Origin: Mesohalobacter halotolerans
GTDB lineage: Bacteria > Bacteroidota > Bacteroidia > Flavobacteriales > Flavobacteriaceae
Reading direction: 5' to 3'
Assembly (NCBI RefSeq): GCF_006120725.1
Contig: NZ_SWMU01000003.1
Coordinates: 248,001-312,000 of the forward strand
DNA: 64,000 nt
The notes under the pieces are model-generated. The model was not told where the DNA came from and searched no databases. It saw only the letters and a program-made list of their open reading frames with translations. This document shows, one piece after another, positions 1-8,711 of this stretch. Every line of letters begins with the position of its first letter. The stretch's first letter is position 1. A program made the translations under genes and the position numbers.

Positions 1-1592
1 TTATTTTTAAAAGCTCGCCGTTTTAATGTGCTAGATTGTTTTGTAAAAATACTTTTTGTCAAATCTAAGCTGTCAAATTGTATGGCATTAAGCTCAGAAA
101 ATGTGTGTATAAAGTTTTTTAGATTATAAGGATTTTTAGGTAAATATTGAGTAGAAAAATCTCTTTTAAACCTGTCATTCATCCAGATAAAAAAGGGAAT
201 TTCAAGCATTGCCTTTGTAGGGTTTTCTTCAGCATGACCAGAAAAATCAATACTTTCATAAACTTCGTCTCCATGATCAGAAAAATACAGGATATAACTA
301 GAGTGGTCAATTTTTGCTATTTCTTTAAATACTTGTTTAAGAAAGAAATCGTGATATAATACCGCGTTATCATAGGCATTTGAACGTTGGTGAGCTTGTG
401 GATGGTCAAAATTTGATGGACTTTTCCCATCAAATGTATTAAACTTTTCAGGGTAACGGTCACTGTAAAGCAAATGGGTTCCAAGTGGATGCAAAACGAT
501 AAACTTTTTAGCTGCGTTATGATTTAACGCCTTTTTAAATGCTGGTAACAAAACCTCATCATAAGGAGTAATCGTTCCATCTGAAGCTGTATTTTTTGTA
601 ATGTATTTATCGCTACTTCTAGCAATGAGTGTAACTAGACTTTCGTATTGTCCTATTGGTCTTTGGTTTGATAACCAAAAGGTTTTGAAACCAGCTTGAT
701 TCATCATTTGAATAATTGAAAAATCTTTGTCACCCGACAAACTGTTTAGGGTTAGAGCATCCTTTAAAGCGCCAATTGTATGGGCATGTGAACTAATAAC
801 ATCTTCATAAAGCCATAAGTCTGATTTTAGACTATCTAAAAAAGGTGTGGTTTTACGTTTATAACCATAAACACTCATTCGCCGTCTTGTGGTAGATTCA
901 CCTATAATTAAAACATAAGTCGCGGTATCAACAGATTGTTTGAGCTTAAAACCATCAATATCAGAGATTGGTTTATCGATATTGTATTGTTGCATTTTTT
1001 TTTGCTCTTCAACGTATTCAAAAACAGACGACACACTAAGGTATAGAAAATTGTATTGCTGAAAACCTCTGTAAATCATTAGACTGAGCGGAATCAATAT
1101 ACCTAGAAAGTACAATAAAGTCTGATATTTATGGAACTTCGGTAGGCTAAAAACAGGTCGTTTTAAAAAGTAGTACACAAACAAAATTAGATATGAAATA
1201 ATCATTAAGACAATAAAGGGGTTTAAGTAGAATTCAACGAATTCACGGGCCTCGGCAAGATTGGTTTCTAATAAAATAAAGATTGAAGACGCACTAATAT
1301 TTGCTTTAAATAAATAGTAATAAATACTTTCAAACAGATTATTAATCACAAATATGAAATAGCCAAAAAACTGAAATAAGTACTGCCATTTACCTTTAAA
1401 TATTAAACTAAAAGAGATGATGATAACTAGAATAGCTGAGTTTTCTACAAAATTTCTAGGTAAAATGCGATTTAAACCAAAACCATACGCCTGAAAAACA
1501 AAAGCCAAAAATAAAGGTAAAAGCCAAAATGTGATAGCTTCCTTATTTTGCCTTACTAAGCCTTTTATAGTCTTGAATAGCGTTGACGCCAT
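1..1592 (-). CDS. EptA-type phosphoethanolamine transferase, C-terminus cut by window edge
   Basis: The frame is open from an ATG at 1590-1592 to the left edge with no stop, so 530 residues are visible and the C-terminus is missing. The N-terminal part is hydrophobic with about five membrane helices. The rest is an alkaline-phosphatase-superfamily (sulfatase fold) domain. Motifs seen are IIGESTTRRRMSVYGYKR, whose Thr234 aligns with the metal-binding nucleophile, LHPLGTHLLYSDRYP, and YFSDHGDE with the metal-ligand pair Asp439/His440. Known relatives transfer phosphoethanolamine from phosphatidylethanolamine to lipid A or surface glycans on the periplasmic side of the inner membrane. The start overlaps the upstream glycosyltransferase by 50 nt, and the gene closes a polysaccharide-type operon. 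Substrate is not predictable; family assignment is confident. Confidence 0.85.
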   Translation of the reverse strand, partial: MASTLFKTIKGLVRQNKEAITFWLLPLFLAFVFQAYGFGLNRILPRNFVENSAILVIIISFSLIFKGKWQYLFQFFGYFIFVINNLFESIYYYLFKANISASSIFILLETNLAEAREFVEFYLNPFIVLMIISYLILFVYYFLKRPVFSLPKFHKYQTLLYFLGILIPLSLMIYRGFQQYNFLYLSVSSVFEYVEEQKKMQQYNIDKPISDIDGFKLKQSVDTATYVLIIGESTTRRRMSVYGYKRKTTPFLDSLKSDLWLYEDVISSHAHTIGALKDALTLNSLSGDKDFSIIQMMNQAGFKTFWLSNQRPIGQYESLVTLIARSSDKYITKNTASDGTITPYDEVLLPAFKKALNHNAAKKFIVLHPLGTHLLYSDRYPEKFNTFDGKSPSNFDHPQAHQRSNAYDNAVLYHDFFLKQVFKEIAKIDHSSYILYFSDHGDEVYESIDFSGHAEENPTKAMLEIPFFIWMNDRFKRDFSTQYLPKNPYNLKNFIHTFSELNAIQFDSLDLTKSIFTKQSSTLKRRAFKN

Positions 1593-2325
1593 ATTTCCAA
1601 AATTGTAATATTTGAGAACAACTGATAACTCTACGCTTTATCAATATCCAAATATAACGTATCAACCAAAGATAAATTAGATTTTTGTATTGTAAATATT
1701 TCTGCGCAGTTAGAGCTTGTGTATATGCTTTTGAATCTTCATTGGGAACAGATGTTTTGCCATAATGCTTTACAATAGGTTTTGGGACAAATGCTACTTT
1801 TAAACCCGCACGGATAACATCATCTCTAAACACAGCTTCTTCGAACCAATGAAATCGTTCACCAAAACTAAAAATCGTATTAAATCTTATTTCAGCTTTA
1901 TTAATTTTTTGAGAGTTAAATGTGATTTCCATCGATGTTAAAGATTGTTTATGAAGTAATTTATTTTGATAAGCAGCTTTTTCTTGATAAGTCTTATAAA
2001 TCTTATCGTTTTCTCTCAAATATTGAAAAGAGATCAATGCCGCTTCAGGAAAATCTCTATAAGCTTTTATGACGATATCAATAGCATTTGGTAAGTACTC
2101 GATATCGTCATCTGCAATAAAACATATATCGCCAATAGCGTTAGTTATAGCTAGATTACGACTTTTACTTAAACCTCTCTCAAAGGCATTGATAACTCTA
2201 ATATTGTTTTGATCGGATTCTAATAATTTATCTCTTGAGGTTTGGTTAATTATCAAAACATGAACATCGTTTAAGTTATAATGCTTAAACATAGGGCTCA
2301 GAAAGTCTAAATCTGTGCGATTCAT
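1543..2325 (-). CDS. Family 2 glycosyltransferase (N-terminus uncertain)
   Basis: GT-A fold glycosyltransferase of the surface-polysaccharide type. The motif RGLSKSRNLAITNAIGD is followed by the acidic IADDDIEY (residues 72-74 DDD), which binds metal and sugar nucleotide. The first ATG (2323-2325) falls inside the expected first beta strand: the same frame continues upstream with KVEFLIAT before it, back to a TAA at 2377-2379, without any ATG, GTG or TTG. An ATG at 2393-2395 overlaps the stop of the preceding gene as ATGA but is one frame away. So either a one-base insertion lies between 2350 and 2377 or an unusual start is used. It sits between DUF1569 and the EptA-type gene. Confidence 0.75.
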   Translation of the reverse strand: MNRTDLDFLSPMFKHYNLNDVHVLIINQTSRDKLLESDQNNIRVINAFERGLSKSRNLAITNAIGDICFIADDDIEYLPNAIDIVIKAYRDFPEAALISFQYLRENDKIYKTYQEKAAYQNKLLHKQSLTSMEITFNSQKINKAEIRFNTIFSFGERFHWFEEAVFRDDVIRAGLKVAFVPKPIVKHYGKTSVPNEDSKAYTQALTAQKYLQYKNLIYLWLIRYIWILIKRRVISCSQILQFWKYGVNAIQDYKRLSKAK

Positions 2326-2391
2326 GGTAGCAATTAAAAATTCTACCTTAGGCTGATGTTGTGTCGATTCGATAGATTATGATTTTAATGT

Positions 2392-2844
2392 TCATACCCC
2401 AAACTGTCTAAAGTGATGATCGAGATGTTTATAAGCCGACTGACCCCACATCCAATATTTCATTTCCCCAAAAATAGGATGCGTCCTCGAAGGTTCAAAA
2501 TAAGATTTTGAGTTGTGCATTCGTTCAATAAGAAGGTATAATTTTGATTTTTCATTGTCAAAACCTTGTTCATTTTTTATGACAAATGACTTTGCAGTAG
2601 GCAGGCCTTGCTTCCATAATTTATCGTTATATAAAGTAGGTTTCATCAACTTTATCATGAGTCGCATCAAAATATTTGGCAGCTTTACTTTTTCTTCGCC
2701 AAATGCCAGCTTGATGGGTTTTTGACAATGCTTAAGCATCTGGTTAATATTCATTTTACCCCATCTTGCCTGACTATCCGGAGATAATTTATCAAGCCTG
2801 TTTAAAACTTCATGATAAGCATTATTTTCAAAAATAGATTTCAC
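2392..2844 (-). CDS. DUF1569 family protein
   Basis: A 150-residue protein of the DUF1569 family, related to the DinB four-helix bundle. Recognisable blocks are WGKMNINQMLKHC near residues 28-40 and, at the C-terminus, HPIFGEMKYWMWGQSAYKHL followed by HHFRQFGV. The spaced histidines are the presumed metal ligands. No enzymatic function is established for the family. It lies 11 nt downstream of the flippase gene and its TGA stop overlaps an ATG (ATGA) that probably started the next gene, so it is inside the polysaccharide operon although nothing in it suggests a glycan role. Confidence 0.8.
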   Translation of the reverse strand: MKSIFENNAYHEVLNRLDKLSPDSQARWGKMNINQMLKHCQKPIKLAFGEEKVKLPNILMRLMIKLMKPTLYNDKLWKQGLPTAKSFVIKNEQGFDNEKSKLYLLIERMHNSKSYFEPSRTHPIFGEMKYWMWGQSAYKHLDHHFRQFGV

Positions 2845-2855
2845 CAGTTTATTTT

Positions 2856-4166
2856 TTAATTATCATTAGTTGATTGAAAATTCACTTTAATGTTAAGAAT
2901 TGACTTCCTAAAAATAAATAAAATTATCAGAAAGTAAACGACATAAGTGAAAGCATGACCTATGACAACTCCCGTTATATCAAAATATTGTACGCCTAGT
3001 ATGGCGCTGAAATAAAGCCCAATAGCTAAAAACAAATCCGTTAGAACGTAGTGCCAAACCATTTTTTTGGCGTGAAATTGATAAACCAGCACTAAAGCTG
3101 AAATTCTAAAAAAATCTCCAATCATCTGCCATCCTAAAATAGAAGTTACCGGCATAAATTCTTCAGAAAATACAATTAAGACAAGGTATTTTCTCAATAG
3201 AAATAAAATTATTAAACCAAATGCAAATAGTGGTAAAATTTGTTTGTAAAAACCCATAGCAATACCTCTAAATTCTTTTAAGGATTTAGCTTGAACGTAT
3301 TTTGGAAGAATATAAAGATTTAAAAGCGATTGCATAAATATCAAATAAAATGTAGAAAGCCTAAAGTTGGCTTCCCAGTAACCGGCAGCGTCAATGTTGA
3401 TTTGTGCGGTTAAATACTGTCGGATACCGAGATAAACTAAAGGAAAACTTATAGCTGATATCATAGTCATAAATGCGTATTGACCAAAGTTTTTGACTTG
3501 AAGGGTTGTCCACAATTTCAAATCTATCTTAAAAACTTTGAGATGCTTTCTTGCAATGATACATGTTAAGACCAAACTTGCTGATGGTAATATAATTATA
3601 GCCATCAATGCACCGTTAAGACCATAAAAATACAAACAATACCCAAAGAGTAAAAGGTTTAAAATATGAGTAAATAAATTGATTTTGATCACTTTTTTAA
3701 AATGGTTGAGTCCATTTAATACAGAAAGCATAAAGGCATTCATTCCATAAATTGGTAGCAAAACTGATAACCACTTAAAGACAAAACTATAAGAGGGTTG
3801 ATCAAAAACAAGATTAGAAAGAGATTCTGAAAATCCGTATACTAAAATAAAGACTACAAGGCTGAGAAAAATAAGAACCCAAAGCAAAGTTGAAATAAAT
3901 GTTTTAAACCCAAACTCGTCATGTTTATTCTCACCACTATACCGCACAGCAGCTTTGACTAAACCGCCCGTAATAAAGTTTTGTAATACTGATAATGCAT
4001 TTCTTAAATTACCAATATAAGTCAACCCTGAAGGTCCTAAAAACAGTGCTATAAGTTTGGATACTGCAAAGCTTGTGATAAGCTTTACAACAATACTAAA
4101 ACTATTAAAGCTAGTAACCTGAAGTAAAGGTGACTGAGCAACAATTTTTTTGATATGTTTTAGCAT
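2856..4166 (-). CDS. O-antigen translocase / Wzx-type flippase
   Basis: A 436-residue integral membrane protein with about twelve predicted helices. The N-terminal segment (QVTSFNSFSIVVKLITSF then LIALFLGPSGLTYIGNLRN) is characteristic of the WzxE/O-antigen translocase branch of the MOP flippase superfamily. These proteins move undecaprenyl-linked oligosaccharide repeat units from the cytoplasmic to the periplasmic leaflet. The neighbouring glycosyltransferase and EptA-type transferase support a surface-glycan role. It starts 23 nt after the S41 protease stop and so may be co-transcribed with it. The transported glycan cannot be inferred. Confidence 0.85.
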   Translation of the reverse strand: MLKHIKKIVAQSPLLQVTSFNSFSIVVKLITSFAVSKLIALFLGPSGLTYIGNLRNALSVLQNFITGGLVKAAVRYSGENKHDEFGFKTFISTLLWVLIFLSLVVFILVYGFSESLSNLVFDQPSYSFVFKWLSVLLPIYGMNAFMLSVLNGLNHFKKVIKINLFTHILNLLLFGYCLYFYGLNGALMAIIILPSASLVLTCIIARKHLKVFKIDLKLWTTLQVKNFGQYAFMTMISAISFPLVYLGIRQYLTAQINIDAAGYWEANFRLSTFYLIFMQSLLNLYILPKYVQAKSLKEFRGIAMGFYKQILPLFAFGLIILFLLRKYLVLIVFSEEFMPVTSILGWQMIGDFFRISALVLVYQFHAKKMVWHYVLTDLFLAIGLYFSAILGVQYFDITGVVIGHAFTYVVYFLIILFIFRKSILNIKVNFQSTNDN

Positions 4167-4189
4167 TAAAAAGAATTAAGCTTCAAAAA

Positions 4190-5590
4190 CTAAAATTTTG
4201 TGTCTGTTTTAAAATACATCCTTTGATAATTTGGTAAGTACATACCATCTTCTCCAATTTTTAAAGTTTGAAAGCTAGTCTGTTTTTGTAGGGGTTTGCC
4301 TTGTACACCAGCTCCAATTTGTTGTAAAGCCAGAGATAAAAGTGGTTCTGATGGATTTCCAAGTACACCTAAATTAAAAAAATCTTCGGCAAGTTCTATT
4401 TCAGGATCAAAACCGTCTGTAAAACCTGTAAAGCCTTCAACATTTTCTATTTCAAGTATAAGTGGCTGTAAGGCATAAAAATGATTCGGATTGGCATTTT
4501 GACGTCTAAAGTCAGGCGAATCGTATAAAGTCGTAGATCCTTGAAATTTTCCCGTTGTTGTAGTGCCAATTTGTGTTACAGTAATGTAGGGATCCAAAGC
4601 ATTTATAACCAATTCACTAGCCGACGCAGTCGATCCTGTTGTTAACACAAAAACTCTATTCAAATTAAGGTTGTTGATGTTTTCCCCTTCGGCTGTTTGG
4701 TCATCAAATAATAAAACTTCTTCTTCAAAATTGTCATTAAACTTTTCTCGAGCAAAAATTTCACCCTCAAATTGACCGGTTATCATAGAAGCTAAGTCTT
4801 TTGCTGTTTCAATACTACCACCTCCATTGTACCTTAAGTCCAAAACTAAATCTGTAACCCCATCAGACACAAATTGAGCAAAGACCTGGTTAAGCTCCGA
4901 TTCAAAATTAGAACGAAAACCATTATACATTAAATAGCCTATACTCTGCCCATTTATATCAAGTGTGTTTGCAATGTGAATAGGGTTTTCTGTTAAAACA
5001 GCTTTGTTGAGTAAGATGGTTTGTCCTGTTGTTATCAATTGTCCATCTTGTAATTCTGCTAGTCCTATACTGTATTGTTCCGGAGAAAGCAACTCATTAA
5101 AATTGGTATCGCTCAATGGTGTGCCGTCTATTTCAGTAAAAATCATTCCACGTTCAACCCCTTGAAGGTCAGCTGAAGAATCTGGTACCACATATCTTAC
5201 ATACCCAAAAACTTGTGTAGTATTTTCAATTAAGACGAGTCCAAACCGCATACCGTTACTTAAAGTTTGTCCTTGTATTGCCGCTTCTAGTTCTCTAAAG
5301 TCACTTACGATGACGCTAAACCTATCATCTTCGCGTATTAAATTGTCAAACAAACTCTCGGGTGTATCAAAACTACTAATAAAATCATCAAAATCGCTAT
5401 CAGTTGAACTCCGTTGACTGAGGTCTGGGACGTCACTGCGATAGAGATAGAAAACATTCATCGCCTCCCAAACAAAGTTTTGTATCTCAATATTACTAGA
5501 TGGTGAGATAACATCATCGAGATCATCTTGACATGACACTCCAATAAATACTATTAGTAATAAGGCATAAAAGGACTTTCTATTTAACAT
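4190..5590 (-). CDS. S41 family peptidase, lipoprotein
   Basis: C-terminal-processing-type serine protease of 466 residues. The N-terminus is a lipoprotein signal with the lipobox ending at Cys20 (FIGVSC), followed by acidic residues. A PDZ-like segment runs from about 115 to 165 (ENTTQVFGYVRYVVPDSSA, GVERGMIFTEIDG). The S41 catalytic core has DLRYNGGGSIETAKDLA (251-267), the catalytic Ser323 in TASASE and the general base Lys348 in TTTGKFQGS. The 25-residue Ser-Lys spacing matches the family. Probably active in the periplasm or at the cell envelope. No substrate is indicated; it may head the polysaccharide operon by proximity only. Confidence 0.9.
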   Translation of the reverse strand: MLNRKSFYALLLIVFIGVSCQDDLDDVISPSSNIEIQNFVWEAMNVFYLYRSDVPDLSQRSSTDSDFDDFISSFDTPESLFDNLIREDDRFSVIVSDFRELEAAIQGQTLSNGMRFGLVLIENTTQVFGYVRYVVPDSSADLQGVERGMIFTEIDGTPLSDTNFNELLSPEQYSIGLAELQDGQLITTGQTILLNKAVLTENPIHIANTLDINGQSIGYLMYNGFRSNFESELNQVFAQFVSDGVTDLVLDLRYNGGGSIETAKDLASMITGQFEGEIFAREKFNDNFEEEVLLFDDQTAEGENINNLNLNRVFVLTTGSTASASELVINALDPYITVTQIGTTTTGKFQGSTTLYDSPDFRRQNANPNHFYALQPLILEIENVEGFTGFTDGFDPEIELAEDFFNLGVLGNPSEPLLSLALQQIGAGVQGKPLQKQTSFQTLKIGEDGMYLPNYQRMYFKTDTKF

Positions 5591-5784
5591 AGTGGTTTAA
5601 TTTTATTTTTAAACGGTACACAAAGTAAACAAATTGTACGAACCTTTAAAGTTAAATTATAAAAATCAATAAGCATTGAGGGTTGTGTTATCACTTGATA
5701 AAAATACAATTTGTACTTTACAAATCGGTTCATCACTAAAACGTTAAATATTAACAAAATAAAAACTAAATATTTAGTTTGTTA

Positions 5785-5792
5785 TATATTTG
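5785..5792 (+). promoter_or_regulatory. Putative -7 promoter element of the M16 protease gene
   Basis: TATATTTG matches the Bacteroidota -7 consensus TAnnTTTG. It lies 23 nt upstream of the ATG at 5816, and this placement supports that ATG over an upstream in-frame ATG at 5711. I do not see a clear -33 TTG at the usual distance. Confidence 0.45.
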
Positions 5793-5815
5793 ATACAATC
5801 ACAAAATTTTTATCT

Positions 5816-8635
5816 ATGAAAACTGCATTCAAAACAATTATGTTGTTTATGTGGGTTAGCTTTATTGGCCTAGCACAAACAACTGAGAAGACTCAACAGC
5901 TCTCACTTGACGAAAGTGTGAGGACAGGCGTACTCAAAAATGGGATGACCTATTACATTAAAAACAACAAAAAACCTGAAAATGAGGTAATTCTTCGCCT
6001 TGTTGTGAAAGCAGGTTCAATTTTAGAAACCGAAAAACAACTCGGTCTGGCGCATTTTATGGAGCACATGAATTTTAATGGCACCAAAAACTTTCCTAAA
6101 AACGAATTAGTAGATTACCTTCAAGGCATTGGCGTAAAATTTGGAAATGACCTGAATGCTTACACCAGTTTTGATGAAACAGTCTACTTTCTTCCGATTC
6201 CATTGGATGATCCCGAGAATTTACCCAAAGCTATGGACATCATGGAAGACTGGGCCTTTAACGCCACGCTAGAACCAGAAGAAATAGACAAAGAACGCGG
6301 TGTTGTCTTAGAAGAACTACGTTTAGGTCTAGGCGCTTCAGAACGAATGCGTAAAGAATATTTTGACAAACTCCTCTACAAATCCAGATATGCAAAACGC
6401 TTGCCTATAGGCAAAAAAGAAATTTTAGAAAATTTTGATTATCAAGATCTTATAGATTATTATGAAACCTGGTATAGACCTGATTTAATGGCTTTTATTG
6501 CCGTTGGTGACATCGATGTCGACAAAATGGAGAAAGATATTAAAAAGCGTTTTTCAAAATATAAAAATCCAAAAAAAGCTCAAGAACGCAAAGAATATGA
6601 TGTTCCGGATCATGAAGAGACATTTGTAGCAATTGCCACAGACAAAGAAGCCACTTCACCACAAGTGTCTATTTATTATAAAAATCCTGAAGAGCGACAA
6701 CCCAATACAACTTACCAAACTGCTGAGGCCAATCTTGAAAGCCAATTGTTTTCGAGCATGTTAAACAATAGGTTACGAGAGTTGTCAAACTCTCCTAATC
6801 CACCTTTTACATACGGTTATACCTATTATGGTAGTTTGGTCAATAACAAAAAAATGGCATTCACTTCATTTGCTGTACCCACCAATGATAACCAACTAAA
6901 AGCCCTTGAAGTGCTATTAAGAGAAAATGCCCGAGTTAAGAAATATGGTTTTACAAAATCTGAATTTGACAGGGCTAAAAAAGAGATATTAACACGACTA
7001 GAAAGTCAATTTAAAGAGAAAGACAAAACTGAATCTAGAAGATACGTTAGCCAATTGCAAAATCAATTTACTAGTGGTGATATCTATACAGGTGTAGAAT
7101 GGCGTTACAATTTTACTAAAGAAACTTTACCAAAAATACAGCTTTCAGATATCAATGCCATGATAGATAAATATATAAGAGATGAAAGTCGTGTCGTTAT
7201 TTTTACAGGACCAGAATATGAAGATGAAAGTCAAAAACCTAGTGAAGAAGACGTTTTAGCAATAGTCGACAATAGTTTTGATGACGTTGAAGCTTACCAA
7301 GAAACTAAAATGAGTGAAAGCTTAGTCCGAGAAAATTTGCCTCAAGGCAAAATTGTTTCTGAGAAACGCAATGAAGAGCTGGGCACAAACACCCTAAGCC
7401 TATCCAATGGTGCTAAAGTCACATACAAAACAACTGATTTTAAAGAAGATCAAATTTTGTTCAGAGCCGTCAGTTACGGAGGTTCAAATATGCTAGACAA
7501 TGAAACTTATCAAAAAGTAAGATGGGCCATGAGAGGATTGTCTGAAGCAGGATACTCAGGATTGGATAAAAATGAAATCTCCAAGTTTATGAGCGATAAA
7601 ATTGCCAATCTTAATTTTTCTTTATCAAGTACATCAGAACGCTTTAGAGGCCAGGCAGCACCAAAAGATTTAGAATATATGATGCAAATGTTACAGGCCC
7701 ATTTTACAGATTTGAATTATAACGAAGAGGCTTTTAATGGCTACAAAGCCAAACAACAAGCCTTTATGGGTAATATGTTGGCCTCACCTAGGTTTTACTT
7801 TTTAGATAAAACATTTGGGTTTATAAACGAAAACAATCCAAGATGGGGTGGTATTTTGCCTGATGACGAAGATTGGGCTAAAACTGATTATAAATTGGCT
7901 TATGAAAAATATAAGGAACGCTTTAGCAATGCTGCAGATTTTCACTTTTTCTTTGTGGGTAATATCGACGAAAAAGTCCTTCGCGATTTGAGTGAAAAAT
8001 ATATTGCCGCTTTACCATCTGACCCTAGCCAAAAAGAAAAAGTAAAAGATCTTGGGTTTAGACAAAAGAAGGGAGACTTCAAAAAGATATTTTACAAAGG
8101 CAATGATCCTAAAAGTCAAGTCAGAATTTCTTTTTATGGAGAAACCGAATACGACAAAAAAGAAGCCATGGCAATGGATGCTTTAGGTGAAGTTTTAAGC
8201 ATTAAATTGATTGAAACTTTAAGAGAAGATGAAAGCGGAGTTTACGGTGTTAGTGCCAACGGTGGGATGAATAAACGTCCTTACGGCAGCTACAGATTTT
8301 CAATACAGTTCCCGTGTGGGCCTGAAAATGCAGAAAATTTAGCAGATGCTGCTCTAGCTGAACTTCAAAAAATTATAGATAATGGTCCAACTCAAGAAGA
8401 TCTAAATAAATACAAAAAAGCCCAAAAAGTAGATTATGATGAAAATTTAGAAAAAAATGATTGGTGGATTGATCAAATGACCTCAGCTTATTATAACCAA
8501 ATGAATCCAGAACGGGCGTTAACTTATATGGATAGAGTGAATGCGGTGACGGCTGAAGATGTTCAAGCTGTCGCTAAAAAATATCTTTCCGGTGATAAGT
8601 ATATTGCGATTTTAATGCCCGAGTCTCAACAGTAA
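5816..8635 (+). CDS. M16 family zinc metallopeptidase (two-domain, periplasmic)
   Basis: A 939-residue pitrilysin-like peptidase. The start at 5816 was chosen because it opens a normal signal peptide (MKTAFKTIMLF...GLAQ, residues 1-21) and lies just behind a TAnnTTTG element; the frame stays open 35 codons further upstream but without signal-peptide character. The inverted zinc motif HFMEH occupies residues 80-84 (ligands His80, His84) and the third ligand is likely Glu167, seven residues after Glu160 in DKERGVVLEELRL. A second M16 domain pair fills the C-terminal half without the zinc motif, as usual for the non-catalytic half of the clamshell. Flavobacterial homologues are periplasmic and degrade peptides. 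Monocistronic; ends in a shared terminator with rny. Confidence 0.9.
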   Translation: MKTAFKTIMLFMWVSFIGLAQTTEKTQQLSLDESVRTGVLKNGMTYYIKNNKKPENEVILRLVVKAGSILETEKQLGLAHFMEHMNFNGTKNFPKNELVDYLQGIGVKFGNDLNAYTSFDETVYFLPIPLDDPENLPKAMDIMEDWAFNATLEPEEIDKERGVVLEELRLGLGASERMRKEYFDKLLYKSRYAKRLPIGKKEILENFDYQDLIDYYETWYRPDLMAFIAVGDIDVDKMEKDIKKRFSKYKNPKKAQERKEYDVPDHEETFVAIATDKEATSPQVSIYYKNPEERQPNTTYQTAEANLESQLFSSMLNNRLRELSNSPNPPFTYGYTYYGSLVNNKKMAFTSFAVPTNDNQLKALEVLLRENARVKKYGFTKSEFDRAKKEILTRLESQFKEKDKTESRRYVSQLQNQFTSGDIYTGVEWRYNFTKETLPKIQLSDINAMIDKYIRDESRVVIFTGPEYEDESQKPSEEDVLAIVDNSFDDVEAYQETKMSESLVRENLPQGKIVSEKRNEELGTNTLSLSNGAKVTYKTTDFKEDQILFRAVSYGGSNMLDNETYQKVRWAMRGLSEAGYSGLDKNEISKFMSDKIANLNFSLSSTSERFRGQAAPKDLEYMMQMLQAHFTDLNYNEEAFNGYKAKQQAFMGNMLASPRFYFLDKTFGFINENNPRWGGILPDDEDWAKTDYKLAYEKYKERFSNAADFHFFFVGNIDEKVLRDLSEKYIAALPSDPSQKEKVKDLGFRQKKGDFKKIFYKGNDPKSQVRISFYGETEYDKKEAMAMDALGEVLSIKLIETLREDESGVYGVSANGGMNKRPYGSYRFSIQFPCGPENAENLADAALAELQKIIDNGPTQEDLNKYKKAQKVDYDENLEKNDWWIDQMTSAYYNQMNPERALTYMDRVNAVTAEDVQAVAKKYLSGDKYIAILMPESQQ

Positions 8636-8659
8636 ATTATGCTTTTGTATACTTAATAT

Positions 8660-8687
8660 AAAAAGCCTCGAAATATCGAGGCTTTTT
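8660..8687. terminator. Bidirectional rho-independent terminator
   Basis: The inverted repeat AAAAGCCTCGA / TCGAGGCTTTT with an AATA loop is flanked by A-run and T-run on opposite sides, so it can terminate both the M16 protease transcript (plus) and the rny transcript (minus). Confidence 0.8.
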
Positions 8688-8711
8688 TAATGCATATGCT
8701 TGAGATGTCAA

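Noticed and set aside
5711-5815. N-terminal extension of the M16 protease from an ATG at 5711
   Set aside because: The extra 35 residues lack signal-peptide character, and a promoter -7 element lies within this stretch.
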